DNA of 64,000 nucleotides, taken from Paenibacillus sp. DMB20 (GTDB lineage: Bacteria > Bacillota > Bacilli > Paenibacillales > Paenibacillaceae). The position numbers and the translations under genes are program-made. Below, in pieces: positions 24,998-33,951 of this stretch. Position 1 is the stretch's first letter; every line of letters begins with the position of its first letter. The stretch covers positions 1-64,000 of the forward strand of contig NZ_LAZU01000040.1 of NCBI RefSeq assembly GCF_000987955.1, given 5' to 3'. The notes below the pieces were generated by a model. It was not told the origin of the DNA and searched no databases. It saw nothing but the letters and a program-made list of their open reading frames with translations.

Positions 24998-25026
24998 AAA
25001 TAATGATAATTGAATAATGATAGATT

Positions 25027-25102
25027 GCACAATGGCGTGCGCTATGGATAAAAGCAAAGAGGCTTTTGAAGGGAATCCCTCCCTTTAGAGGCCTCTTTTT
25101 TT
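25027..25102 (+). promoter_or_regulatory. ANTAR antitermination leader upstream of eutG
   Basis: Hairpin P1 has stem GCAC/GTGC (25027-25040) with hexaloop AATGGC. P2 has stem AAAAGC/GCTTTT (25050-25067) with hexaloop AAAGAG. Both loops have A at position 1 and G at 4. P2 overlaps the 5' arm of a terminator (AAAGAGGC 25056-25063 with GCCTCTTT 25091-25098, then T tract to 25102), so EutV binding to P1-P2 would prevent termination. Confidence 0.88.
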
Positions 25103-25133
25103 GTTGCCAATTCATCCTTGGAGGTGCCTTTAC

Positions 25134-26276
25134 ATGGACAAACTATCTATTAAAACCGATCTTTATATGGGGCAAGACGCGTTGGATCGCCTCATGGAAT
25201 GGCGGAACAAACGGATCTTCATCGTCACGGATCCATTCATGGTCCAGTCGGGAATGATTAACATGGTGTTTGACCGGCTGCATGACAGCAATGAACAGTA
25301 TATTTTCAGCAAGATCGTGCCCGATCCTCCAGTGGAGGTGGTTGCGGAAGGAGTCGAGGCGCTGGGCTCGTTCAACACCGAACTGATCATTGCCATTGGC
25401 GGGGGGTCTGCCATTGATGCGGCGAAAGCGATGAAACTGTTCGCGAAAAAACTGTTAAACCAGCACGATATTCCGTTCGTGGCCATCCCGACGACAAGCG
25501 GAACGGGCTCGGAGGTGACATCGTTCTCCGTCATCAGCGACAAGAAGAAGAACATTAAATATCCTCTCGTATCCGATGACATGCTGCCGCAGGAAGCTAT
25601 TTTGGACCCGATATTGGTTAAGAGCGTGCCGAATTTCATAACGGCCGATACCGGAATGGATGTATTAACCCATGCCATTGAAGCTTATGTATCCACCAAG
25701 GCGAACGATATATCCGATGCCTTGGCGGAGAAGGCCATCAAGCTTGTCTTTGCCTATTTGCCAAGAGCTTATGAGAACGGGGATGATCTCGAAGCGCGCG
25801 AGAAAATGCATAATGCATCCTGCCTGGCAGGAATGGCGTTCAATATTGCGTCGCTTGGACTTAACCATGGGATCGCGCATGTCGCCGGAGCCAAATTCAA
25901 AATCGCACATGGACGCATGAACGCGATTTTGCTGCCGCATGTCATTGAATTCAATGCGGATTACAAGCCGGGATACGGCAAGGAAGAAAGTACCGCGACC
26001 GCGGTTCGATACGCTGAAATATCCAAGAGCTTAGGGCTTCCGGCCCCTAACGCAAAGAGCGGCGTACGGAGTCTGGTTCAGGCTATCAAGCAGCTGCAGA
26101 AGCAGTTGCACATGCCGCAAACGCTGCGGGAATGCGGCGTGGAGCGCGCTGCACTGGAAGAGATGCGAGAATCCATTGCCGAAGGAGCGCTTCAGGACGG
26201 GTGCACGGCTACGAATCCCCGTGTTCCTACCTCGGCCGATGTTGGTGAAATTTTGAACAAAATGTTTCAATCCTGA
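25134..26276 (+). CDS. eutG: Iron-containing alcohol dehydrogenase EutG
   Basis: 380 residues from ATG 25134 (TTGGAGGTG upstream). Reduces acetaldehyde to ethanol, regenerating NAD+ for EutE inside the microcompartment. Features: 'IGGGSAIDAAKAMKLF' (NAD-binding GGGSxxD), 'IPTTSGTGSEVT', and metal ligands in 'TGMDVLTHAIEAYVS' and 'GLNHGIAHVAGAKF' with 'IAHGRMNAILLPHVI'. Length and motifs are normal for group III Fe-ADH. First gene after the antitermination leader, with its own unit before the eutS promoter. Confidence 0.92.
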   Translation: MDKLSIKTDLYMGQDALDRLMEWRNKRIFIVTDPFMVQSGMINMVFDRLHDSNEQYIFSKIVPDPPVEVVAEGVEALGSFNTELIIAIGGGSAIDAAKAMKLFAKKLLNQHDIPFVAIPTTSGTGSEVTSFSVISDKKKNIKYPLVSDDMLPQEAILDPILVKSVPNFITADTGMDVLTHAIEAYVSTKANDISDALAEKAIKLVFAYLPRAYENGDDLEAREKMHNASCLAGMAFNIASLGLNHGIAHVAGAKFKIAHGRMNAILLPHVIEFNADYKPGYGKEESTATAVRYAEISKSLGLPAPNAKSGVRSLVQAIKQLQKQLHMPQTLRECGVERAALEEMRESIAEGALQDGCTATNPRVPTSADVGEILNKMFQS

Positions 26277-26305
26277 TTTCGAGTCGAATTTTGTCCGATA
26301 TGCTG

Positions 26306-26335
26306 TTGACAACGTTTGCAGTTTTAAAATATAGT
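26306..26335 (+). promoter_or_regulatory. eutS promoter with overlapping cre-like site
   Basis: TTGACA (26306-26311), 18-base spacer, TATAGT (26330-26335). The -35 box overlaps TGACAACGTTTGCA (26307-26320), which matches the CcpA cre consensus TGWAANCGNTNWCA at 12 of 14 positions and is nearly palindromic. Suggests carbon catabolite repression of the shell and core operon; inference. Confidence 0.65.
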
Positions 26336-26341
26336 AAAAGT

Positions 26342-26429
26342 AACACAACGGCGTGTTGCATACAAATATAAGCGATGAGGCTTCTTAAAAATTCCGTGCG
26401 AACTTTTTAAGGAGTCTTTATGTTTTTTT
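26342..26429 (+). promoter_or_regulatory. ANTAR antitermination leader upstream of eutS
   Basis: P1: stem AACAC/GTGTT (26342-26357) with hexaloop AACGGC (A1, G4). P2: stem AAGC/GCTT (26370-26383) with hexaloop GATGAG (G at position 1, G4). The P2 3' side forms the terminator arm: 26379-26391 pairs with 26404-26416 around a loop, followed by a T-rich tail ending at 26429. The predicted start of transcription coincides with P1. Confidence 0.85.
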
Positions 26430-26472
26430 ACAGCTATGTTGGATGTTTGAGACATGAGAGTGAGTTGATTGT

Positions 26473-26823
26473 ATGGAACAGAATGAAAAGCAACGCGTCA
26501 TTCAGGAATACGTGCCTGGGAAACAGGTTACGCTGGCTCATATTATCGCGAATCCGAACCCGGATATTTACAAGAAGCTGGGATTGGGAAGCGAAACGCA
26601 TGATTCGATCGGCGTAATGACGATAACCCCAAGCGAAGCCTCGATTATTGCGGCGGATATTGCGACCAAGGCGGCTGGAATACAGATCGGCTTTGTGGAT
26701 CGATTCAGCGGATCGCTCGTCATTACCGGCGACGTATCATCGGTGGAATCAGCCGTAAGCGAAGTGCTGCTTGGGTTGCAGAATATTCTAGGCTTCTCGG
26801 CTGCGAAGATTACAAGAACCTAG
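26473..26823 (+). CDS. eutS: Microcompartment shell protein EutS
   Basis: 116 residues, a single BMC domain of the circularly permuted EutS/PduU type: 'YVPGKQVTLAHIIANPN' forms the N-terminal strand that makes the beta-barrel, 'THDSIGVMTITPSEASIIAA' and 'AGIQIGFVDRFSGSLVITGD' the core. EutS hexamers are bent and can assemble by themselves into shell-like edges. Start ATG 26473 has only a weak GAGTGAG site. The eutP gene begins 12 bases after the stop. Confidence 0.92.
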   Translation: MEQNEKQRVIQEYVPGKQVTLAHIIANPNPDIYKKLGLGSETHDSIGVMTITPSEASIIAADIATKAAGIQIGFVDRFSGSLVITGDVSSVESAVSEVLLGLQNILGFSAAKITRT

Positions 26824-26834
26824 GAGAAGCCGCT

Positions 26835-27266
26835 ATGAAGAGAATCATTTTTGCCGGAAGTACCGGCTCGGGCAAGACTACGCTGTGCCAACGGCTGCAC
26901 GGCCATGCCATTGCCTATAAGAAGACGCAAGCCGTAGAGAATTTCGAGCAGGCGATCGATACGCCCGGGGAATGCATTGAGAACCGATATCTGTACAAGA
27001 TGCTGTTAGTCTCCAGTGTGGATGCGGATGTTATCGGGCTTGTGCAGGATTGTACGAAGGAAGACAGCTACTTTCCGCCAGCCTTCTCCACCATGTTTGC
27101 CAAGCCGGTCATCGGAATTGTAACCAAGGTGGAATTGGCGCGATCGCAAGAAGACATCGCCCAAGCGAGAGATCATTTGCAAGCGGCGGGCGTTGAGCGG
27201 ATTTTTGAAGTCTCGACGATGGAAAACATAGGAGTGGAGGCGCTTCAGTCGTATTTGGAAGCGTAA
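26835..27266 (+). CDS. eutP: EutP-family P-loop protein
   Basis: 143 residues. Walker A is 'IFAGSTGSGKTTLCQRL', followed by 'IDTPGECIENRYLYKML' (switch region with DTPGE) and 'VIGIVTKVEL' (TKxD-like, here TKVE). EutP/PduV proteins are small Ras-like or kinase-like P-loop proteins; the Salmonella homologue has acetate kinase activity. Since no ackA lies in this locus, EutP could complete acetyl-phosphate to acetate with ATP gain. Tightly linked to eutS. Confidence 0.88.
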   Translation: MKRIIFAGSTGSGKTTLCQRLHGHAIAYKKTQAVENFEQAIDTPGECIENRYLYKMLLVSSVDADVIGLVQDCTKEDSYFPPAFSTMFAKPVIGIVTKVELARSQEDIAQARDHLQAAGVERIFEVSTMENIGVEALQSYLEA

Positions 27267-27330
27267 TCGACTGCAAGAGGGGCTAAACTATCGACAAGCA
27301 AATAACGGCAGACAATGAGGTGCAAAACAC

Positions 27331-27903
27331 ATGAATGGAAAAATTGTAATAGTCGACGACGAACCTATTACAAGGATGGATATTCGTGAGATGCTTGAAG
27401 AGGCGAACTACAATGTAGTAGGGGAAGCTTCCGATGGCTTTGAAGCCATTGAATTATGCAAGAAGCATCTGCCTGACCTCGTCATCATGGATGTTCAAAT
27501 GCCTATTTTGGATGGGCTGAAGGCGGGTAAACGAATCATTTCAGAGCAGCTGGCGGGAGGGATTATTCTCTTGACCGCCTTCAGCGACAAACCGACAATC
27601 GAAAAAGCATCCGCTGTCGGTGCGCTTGGTTACCTGGTAAAGCCGCTTGATGAAAAGTCGTTCATTCCTATGGTGGAAGTAACCATTGCCAAAGGCAAGG
27701 AAATACGCAAGTTGGAGCAAAACCTGTCGAAGCTGACGCAGAAGATGGAAGAGCGCAAAGCGGTGGAGAAGGCGAAAGGGATCTTGATGAAGGAAAGCGG
27801 CTGCACCGAAGAAGAAGCTTATCAGACCCTGCGCAAACTAAGCATGGATCGGCGATGTCCCATGATCGAAATTGCAACCACGATCGTCATTTCCTATGAT
27901 TGA
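27331..27903 (+). CDS. eutV: ANTAR response regulator EutV
   Basis: 190 residues from ATG 27331 (ATGAGGTG upstream). Receiver domain with 'VDDEP', phosphorylated Asp in 'DLVIMDVQMPILDG', Thr in 'LLTAFS' and Lys in 'LVKPLDE'; a coiled coil ('LEQNLSKLTQKMEERKAVEK') links it to the C-terminal ANTAR RNA-binding domain ('AKGILMKESGCTEEEAYQTL', 'RKLSMDRRCPMIEIA'). Phosphorylated EutV dimers bind dual-hexaloop RNA and block terminators, here predicted upstream of eutG, eutS and eutA, and are titrated by the decoy RNA at 24452. Overlaps eutW by 8 bases. Confidence 0.95.
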   Translation: MNGKIVIVDDEPITRMDIREMLEEANYNVVGEASDGFEAIELCKKHLPDLVIMDVQMPILDGLKAGKRIISEQLAGGIILLTAFSDKPTIEKASAVGALGYLVKPLDEKSFIPMVEVTIAKGKEIRKLEQNLSKLTQKMEERKAVEKAKGILMKESGCTEEEAYQTLRKLSMDRRCPMIEIATTIVISYD

Positions 27904-29320
27904 TTTCAAAGAGCGGATCGATCAGCTGTGCACGCTTTATACCGGATTGACCGAAGCGGATATCTTGCAAATATCCGAAGTGGCGGAGTCCTTTGAATTA
28001 TCCGCGGTGCAGTGCGACGTATTCATCGACGTTTTATCCAGCGTCGAGGACGAGGCCATTGTCGTATATCACCGCGCTCCGGATGAAGGAAAATCGTTGT
28101 ACAAGCGGTCGGTTGCAGGGGAGAAAGCGCTCCGCGAAAACGAGCCCGGCGTCCTGCGGACACTCGAAACAGGGATTATGTCGCAAGGACTCGTTGCCAA
28201 TACGCAGGAAAATCATCTGGTCCGGCAAACCGTGTATCCGATCAAGAATCAAGATGGCGTGATTGCCGTCGTTATCTATGAAAAAGACGTGAGCGACAAT
28301 ATTCAAGACCACTTCAATATGACGGGAGCGCCATGTGAAGATGGAGAGATGTCTTCAATGCTTACGGCCATGCTGAGGTTTAAGGATTCCATCATCAACC
28401 AGCTGGAGGATGCCGTTCTCGTATTCGACAAGCATGGATTTCTGAAGCTGAAAAATAAGCAGGCCGACGCCTACTATCGGCAGCTTGGTTATTTGGAGGA
28501 TATCGAAGGCTTGCATTATGACAATTTGTCGCTCGATCAGACGACCTTCTCCGAGGTGATGAAACAATACTCGGTTTCTCCGTCTTATCCGTTGACGACG
28601 GATGTGAAGGCAGCCGGCCGTTATTTTCAAGTAAAGCGTCTGTTTATTGCGGAGCAGGACTTGTGCGTAGGCGTTATCCTGCATGACGTGAGCGAGATTA
28701 AAAACAAGGAAGCGGAGATCATCTCCAAATCGGTGGCCATCCGCGAAATTCACCACCGGGTGAAGAACAATTTGCAGACCGTGGCTTCCCTGCTGCGCAT
28801 TCAAGGACGGCAGACCGAAAGCCCCGAGGCCAAGAAATGCCTGAATGACAGTGTCAGCCGGATCCTGGCGATTGCCGCGACGCATGAACTGTTATCGACG
28901 GAGATTGAGGCGCAGGTGGATTTGCTGGATGTCATTCGGCTGATTGTATCGAATATCGAGCGTTGTTTCGTGGATTGTCAGGCCATCCGTGTCGATATTG
29001 CCTCGGATCATAGCATCTGCTTGGACAGTGATCGCACCGTGGCGATCGCGCTCATTGTGAGCGAGCTGCTGCATAATAGCTATGAACATGCGTTCGGCGA
29101 TTGCTCGAAAGGGACGATTACGGTGAATGCCCGGCTGGACGGCGAGCTGGTTACGGTTGTCGTTGCCGATAATGGAACCGGATTTTCCGTTGAACAGGCT
29201 TCGACGAAAAGTTTGGGACTTTCCATCGTGCGCAGCTATGTGAAAGATAAGCTGAAGGGCAAGCTTTCCATCGTGTCGGGCGGTGGCGGAACAACGGTTA
29301 CGTTTAAATTCAAAAAATGA
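27896..29320 (+). CDS. eutW: Sensor histidine kinase EutW
   Basis: 474 residues; ATG 27896 lies inside the end of eutV (ATGATTGA overlap), which indicates coupled translation. An N-terminal H_kinase_N-like sensor (about 1-140) precedes a PAS-like region, then a HisKA_2 domain with 'IREIHHRVKNNLQTVASLLR' (phospho-His in HHRVKNN) and a HATPase domain with 'SELLHNSYEHAF' (N box) and 'VADNGTGF' (G1). No membrane segments, so it senses a cytoplasmic signal; in Enterococcus EutW responds to ethanolamine. Confidence 0.93.
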   Translation: MIDFKERIDQLCTLYTGLTEADILQISEVAESFELSAVQCDVFIDVLSSVEDEAIVVYHRAPDEGKSLYKRSVAGEKALRENEPGVLRTLETGIMSQGLVANTQENHLVRQTVYPIKNQDGVIAVVIYEKDVSDNIQDHFNMTGAPCEDGEMSSMLTAMLRFKDSIINQLEDAVLVFDKHGFLKLKNKQADAYYRQLGYLEDIEGLHYDNLSLDQTTFSEVMKQYSVSPSYPLTTDVKAAGRYFQVKRLFIAEQDLCVGVILHDVSEIKNKEAEIISKSVAIREIHHRVKNNLQTVASLLRIQGRQTESPEAKKCLNDSVSRILAIAATHELLSTEIEAQVDLLDVIRLIVSNIERCFVDCQAIRVDIASDHSICLDSDRTVAIALIVSELLHNSYEHAFGDCSKGTITVNARLDGELVTVVVADNGTGFSVEQASTKSLGLSIVRSYVKDKLKGKLSIVSGGGGTTVTFKFKK

Positions 29321-29326
29321 ATAATC

Positions 29327-29413
29327 GGGCTACAAGGCTGTAGTCCATGAAGCGATGAGGCTTAAAGTTAACCATTTCCGGGGAACCGGAAGGGTATTGC
29401 TTTAAGCCTTTTT
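29327..29413 (+). promoter_or_regulatory. ANTAR antitermination leader upstream of eutA
   Basis: P1: stem GGGCTAC/GTAGTCC (29327-29346) with hexaloop AAGGCT (A1, G4). P2: stem AAGC/GCTT (29350-29363) with hexaloop GATGAG, identical to the eutS P2. Terminator: AGGCTTAAAG (29358-29367) pairs with CTTTAAGCCT (29400-29409), followed by TTTT. Lies between eutW and eutA, so EutVW can be made while the catalytic genes are held off. Confidence 0.9.
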
Positions 29414-29452
29414 GCGTTCGCGACAGTAAAACAAGCGATGGGGGTGAGAGAA

Positions 29453-30883
29453 GTGAACGAGCATTTGCTAAGCGTTGGCATCGATATGGGGACATCCACG
29501 ACCCAGCTTGTGCTGTCGAAGCTCCATATACAGAACCTTGCGTCCTCTTTTTCGGTACCTCGTTTGGTCATTACGGACAAGGAAGTGGTCTATCGAAGCG
29601 ATATTTGCTTCACGCCCGTGCTGGCGGACAATCGGATCGACATGGAGCAGATCCAGATGTTTGTGCAGGAGCAGTACGAGAAAGCCGGCATTCGGAAGGA
29701 TGAGATTCAAACCGGCGCCGTCATTATTACGGGCGAAACCGCACGTAAGGAAAATGCGAATGAAGTGCTGCTTTCGTTAAGCGGCTTCGCAGGGGACTTC
29801 GTGGTCGCCACCGCCGGCCCGGACCTGGAAAGCATCATCGCCGCCAAAGGAGCGGGAGCCCATACGTACTCCAAAGAGCACGCTACTTCCATTGTCAATA
29901 TTGACATTGGCGGAGGAACCAGCAATCTGGCGCTGTTCTCCGAAGGAGAGCTGCTGGATACGGGATGTCTCGACATCGGTGGGCGTCTTATAAAAGTGGA
30001 CCGGGAATCTCACGAAATTACGTATATCGCGCCGAAAATTAAACAGCTTGCGGAACGAAGGGGATTGGAGCTGGCCTTGGGCCAAAGGGTGACCCCGGCT
30101 GACCTAACGCCGATGATCGGAGAAATGGTCAAGTTGCTGGAAGAGAGCGTCGGCCTGCGGACGCCGGGCGATTTCTACGACACGATCGTCACGAATAAAG
30201 GACTGAAACTGGATCGCGTGATCCCGTGCATCTCTTTCTCGGGCGGCGTGGCCGACTACATTTACCAAGAATCGACGGGGGATGTGTTTCAGTATGGAGA
30301 TATCGGGATCTTGCTCGGCAGGGCGATTGCGGAGTCTCCGTTGGCACGGCAGATGACCGTGGCTAGGTCAGCCGAAACCATCCGGGCTACCGTAGTCGGA
30401 GCGGGTTCCCACACGACCGAAATCAGCGGGAGCACCATTACCTATACGGAAGAAAGCTTCCCGATCAAGAATATTCCGATTCTGAAGCTTGCCTTGGCCG
30501 ATGAGTCGGGAAGCGGCGAGGAACTGGCTAAAGCCATTTCGGACAAGCTGAACTGGTTCAAGCTGAACAATGATTTGCAGCGGGTAGCCATTGCGTTGGA
30601 AGGAAAGAACAGTCCCAGTTTTCAAGAGGTGCAGAAATATGCCCAGGGACTGTACCAAGGGATGGCGGAACTGCTGGAGCGGGAGTATCCGCTAATCGTC
30701 ATCGTTCATCACGATATGGCGAAAGTGCTGGGGCAGACGCTGTATGGGCTGCTCGGCTACAAGAAGGATGTCGTGTGCATCGACAGCGTACTGGTCGACA
30801 ACGGGGATTATATCGACATCGGCAAGCCGATAGCGGGCGGAAAAGTACTGCCCGTCGTCATCAAAACGCTCGTGTTTCACTAA
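29453..30883 (+). CDS. eutA: Ethanolamine ammonia-lyase reactivase EutA
   Basis: About 476 residues if started at GTG 29453; an upstream in-frame ATG at 29438 is possible. Actin/HSP70-like ATPase fold: phosphate 1 'VGIDMGTSTTQLVLSKL', phosphate 2 'NIDIGGGTSNLALF', and 'CISFSGGVADYIY'. EutA exchanges damaged cobalamin on EutBC for fresh adenosylcobalamin with ATP hydrolysis. Length matches family norm. eutB follows 30 bases after the stop. Confidence 0.93.
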   Translation: MNEHLLSVGIDMGTSTTQLVLSKLHIQNLASSFSVPRLVITDKEVVYRSDICFTPVLADNRIDMEQIQMFVQEQYEKAGIRKDEIQTGAVIITGETARKENANEVLLSLSGFAGDFVVATAGPDLESIIAAKGAGAHTYSKEHATSIVNIDIGGGTSNLALFSEGELLDTGCLDIGGRLIKVDRESHEITYIAPKIKQLAERRGLELALGQRVTPADLTPMIGEMVKLLEESVGLRTPGDFYDTIVTNKGLKLDRVIPCISFSGGVADYIYQESTGDVFQYGDIGILLGRAIAESPLARQMTVARSAETIRATVVGAGSHTTEISGSTITYTEESFPIKNIPILKLALADESGSGEELAKAISDKLNWFKLNNDLQRVAIALEGKNSPSFQEVQKYAQGLYQGMAELLEREYPLIVIVHHDMAKVLGQTLYGLLGYKKDVVCIDSVLVDNGDYIDIGKPIAGGKVLPVVIKTLVFH

Positions 30884-30913
30884 ATCGGGTCGTATTTGGA
30901 AGGAGGAGCTTTT

Positions 30914-32280
30914 GTGATTTTAAAAACGAAACTGTTTGGCCGAGTCTATCAATTCAAGACGCTGATGGAAGTGATGGCAAAAGCCAACGAGGAAAAATCG
31001 GGGGGATATGCTTGCCGGTTTGGGGGCGACCTCATCGGAAGAGCGCGTCGCCGCCAAGGTGGTGCTGTCCCAGATTACGCTGGCGGATTTGCGCAATCAT
31101 CCCGCGGTTCCCTATGAGCAGGATGAGGTTACCAGAATCATTCAGGATTCGGTGAATGAACGCATCTACAGTGAAATTCAGAACTGGACGGTAGAAGAAC
31201 TGCGGGAGTGGATTTTGAACGAAAACACAACCGAAGCCGACATCAAACGCGTATCCCGCGGATTGACGGCCGAAATGGTGGCCGCGGTCGCCAAGATCAT
31301 GTCCAACCTGGACCTAATCTACGGGGCGAAGAAGATCCGGATTACGGCGAGCGCCAATACAACGATTGGACGCCAAGGCACGTTGTCGGCACGGCTGCAG
31401 CCGAACCACCCGACGGACGATCCCGATGGAATCATGGCTTCCCTCATGGAGGGCTTGACCTTCGGCATCGGGGACGCGGTGCTTGGACTCAACCCGGTGG
31501 ATGATTCCGTAGAGAGCGTAACGCGGGTTTTGAAGCGGTTCGAGGAGTTCCGGCAGAAGTGGGAAATCCCGACGCAAACATGCGTGTTGGCCCACGTTAC
31601 CACCCAGATGGAAGCGGTCAAGCAAGGCGCGCCGACAGGTCTCATCTTCCAGTCGATCGCAGGTTCGCAGAAAGGGAATGAAGCGTTCGGCTTTAATGCC
31701 GCAACGATCGAGGAAGCGCAGCAGCTGGTATTGCACCATGGTCAGGTGGCCGGGCCGAACGTCATGTATTTCGAAACCGGGCAGGGTTCGGAGCTGTCTT
31801 CCGAAGCCCATCACGGGATCGACCAGGTGACGATGGAAGCTCGCTGCTATGGCTTTGCCAAGAAATATAACCCGTTCCTCGTCAATACCGTGGTCGGGTT
31901 CATCGGACCGGAATATTTGTACGATGCGAAACAGGTCATTCGTGCCGGACTGGAAGATCACTTCATGGGCAAGCTGACTGGCATTTCCATGGGCTGCGAC
32001 GCTTGCTACACGAACCATATGAAGGCCGATCAGAACGATTTGGAGAACCTGGCTGTTCTGTTGTCCACGGCAGGCTGCAACTTCTTCATGGGCATTCCGC
32101 ATGGCGACGATGTCATGCTCAATTATCAAACAACCGGCTACCACGAGACGGCTACGCTGCGTGAATTGCTCGGCTTGCGTCCGATCCGGGAGTTTGAACA
32201 GTGGATGGAGAAGATGGGCTTTATCGAAAACGGCAAGTTGACTAAAAAAAGCCGGGGACGCGTCAGTGTTTCTCAAGTAG
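30914..32280 (+). CDS. eutB: Ethanolamine ammonia-lyase large subunit EutB, two frameshifts
   Basis: Catalytic TIM-barrel subunit that converts ethanolamine to acetaldehyde and ammonia with adenosylcobalamin. GTG 30914 (GGAAGGAGGAGC upstream) begins VILKTKLFGRVYQFK, typical of EutB. One G must be removed from the G6 run at 31000-31005 to enter the main frame, and one A from the A7 run 32244-32250 near the end, after which the protein ends 'LTKKAGDASVFLK' at TAG 32278-32280. The corrected length is 454 residues, essentially that of E. coli EutB (453), strong evidence that both shifts are artefacts. 'NPVDDSVESV' and 'CDACYTNH' are conserved active-site segments. Confidence 0.93.
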
Positions 32281-32298
32281 GGAAAGGAGGAAATCCGC

Positions 32299-33268
32299 AT
32301 GAACGAAAAAAGACCTGAAGTCGATGATTGAATCGATTTTGAACGAGATGGTAGGAAACATACCGGAGCAGGATGCAGCGGTCAAACCGGCAGAAGCGGA
32401 AGCGCCTGTAGCGGTACCGGAGGCGCCAGTCGCCGAGCCGAAGGAGCCGAACGCAAGTGGGCTTGAGCAGGCAAACCTGCCGGAGGAAGAGCCGGCGGAT
32501 AACGGCGAATGCCTGGATGATATAACGGAGATCGACCTTCGCAGACAATTGCTCGTACCGGAGCCGGCGGATCGCGATGGATACATGAAAATGAAAGAAA
32601 AGACGCCGGCCCGTCTTGGAGTATGGCGTGCGGGCCCGCGCTACATGACGATTACGTCGATGCGATTCCGCGCCGACCATGCAGCCGCGCAGGATGCCGT
32701 CTTCTCTTACGTGTCCGAGGAATTCGTGAAGGAAATGGATCTCCTGTCGATCGAGACGTTGTGCCGGGACAAGGATGAATACATTACCCGTCCGGATTTG
32801 GGCCGCCAATTCTCCGCAGAGACCATCGAGTACATCAAGCAGCATACGACCAAGCGGGCCAACGTGCAGATTATGGTCGGGGACGGCTTGAGCTCGGCTG
32901 CGATCGAAGCCAATCTGCGCGACATCATGCCGGCTATCACGCAAGGACTCAAAATGTATGGCTTGGAGGCAAGCAATACGTTGTTCATCAAGCACTGCCG
33001 AGTTCCTTCGATGGATGTGATCGGCGATGTGACCGAAGCGGATGTGGTGTGTTTGTTGGTCGGTGAACGTCCGGGTCTTGTAACGGCAGAGTCCATGAGC
33101 GCCTACATTGCGTATAAACCGACGGTTGGCATGCCTGAAGCAAGACGTACGGTCATCTCCAACATCCACTCCGGCGGTACGCCTGCGGTTGAAGCGGGTG
33201 CGCATATTGCCGAATTGATCAAGACGATGATTGACCGCAAAGCATCAGGCATTGACTTGAAATTATAG
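32299..33268 (+). CDS. eutC: Ethanolamine ammonia-lyase small subunit EutC, one frameshift
   Basis: About 322 residues from ATG 32299 behind AAAGGAGG; one A removed from A6 (32306-32311) gives MNEKDLKSMIESILNEMVGN. This N-terminal amphipathic helix is followed by a Pro/Ala/Glu-rich linker of about 45 residues, then the EutC core with 'TPARLGVWRAGPRYMT', 'VQIMVGDGLSSAAIEA' and 'VVCLLVGERPGLVTAESM'. The helix-plus-linker is the form of a microcompartment encapsulation peptide. The small subunit completes the cobalamin site with EutB. Confidence 0.93.
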
Positions 33269-33287
33269 GGGAGGCAAGGAGGCACAT

Positions 33288-33941
33288 ATGAGAAACGAAC
33301 CGATTCATGCAACGGTGCTCGGCATAAAACTCATTTCCAACGTAAGCCTGGATATGGCAAGCAAATTGGAACTGAAGCCGCATCATAAAAGCTTGGGAAT
33401 CATTACGGCCGACATTGACGATGTGACCTATGCCGCGCTGGACGAAGCGACCAAAGCAGCCGCCGTGGACGTTGTTTATGCAAGAAGCATGTATGCCGGC
33501 TCGGCCAATGCTTCGACGAAACTCGCGGGCGAAGTCATCGGGATTTTGGCGGGTCCGAGCCCCGAGGAAGTTCGAAGCGGCCTGAACGCCGTCGTTGATT
33601 TTATCGAGAGCGGCGCTCACTTCGTCAGCGCCAACGAGGATAACAGCATCACCTATTTCGCCCACTGCGTCTCTCGCACGGGCACCTATTTGTCCGAGAC
33701 CGCGAACATCAGGGAAGGGGAAGCGCTGGCGTATCTGATCGCTCCTCCGCTGGAAGCGATGTATGCTTTGGACGCGGCGCTGAAGGCTGCCGACGTTACC
33801 ATTGCCGCCTTCTTCGGTCCGCCTTCCGAGACGAACTTCGGCGGTGCATTGCTGACGGGCAGCCAGTCGGCCTGCAAGGCGGCATGCGATGCTTTTGCGG
33901 ACGCCGTCCAATTCGTTGCGGATAACCCGACGAGTTATTAG
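33288..33941 (+). CDS. eutL: Microcompartment shell protein EutL
   Basis: 217 residues, two permuted BMC domains forming a pseudo-hexameric trimer. Family segments are visible: 'ISNVSLDMASKLELKPHHKS', 'GIITADIDDVTYAALDEATK', 'VVYARSMYAGSANASTKLAG', and the second half 'AFFGPPSETNFGGALLTGSQ'. EutL has a gated central pore for cofactors. Starts at ATG 33288 with GGGGAGGCAAGGAGG upstream, 19 bases after eutC. Confidence 0.93.
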   Translation: MRNEPIHATVLGIKLISNVSLDMASKLELKPHHKSLGIITADIDDVTYAALDEATKAAAVDVVYARSMYAGSANASTKLAGEVIGILAGPSPEEVRSGLNAVVDFIESGAHFVSANEDNSITYFAHCVSRTGTYLSETANIREGEALAYLIAPPLEAMYALDAALKAADVTIAAFFGPPSETNFGGALLTGSQSACKAACDAFADAVQFVADNPTSY

Positions 33942-33951
33942 GGAATAGCCT

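Noticed and set aside
29438..29452. ATG 29438 as the eutA start
   Set aside because: It lies inside the probable GGGGGTGAG ribosome-binding site of GTG 29453, which also gives a more typical N-terminus; kept only as an alternative.
31314..32300. Long minus-strand open frame opposite eutB (about 328 codons)
   Set aside because: Antisense shadow of a GC-rich, strongly biased gene; rich in Arg and His as expected for such frames, with no start signal.
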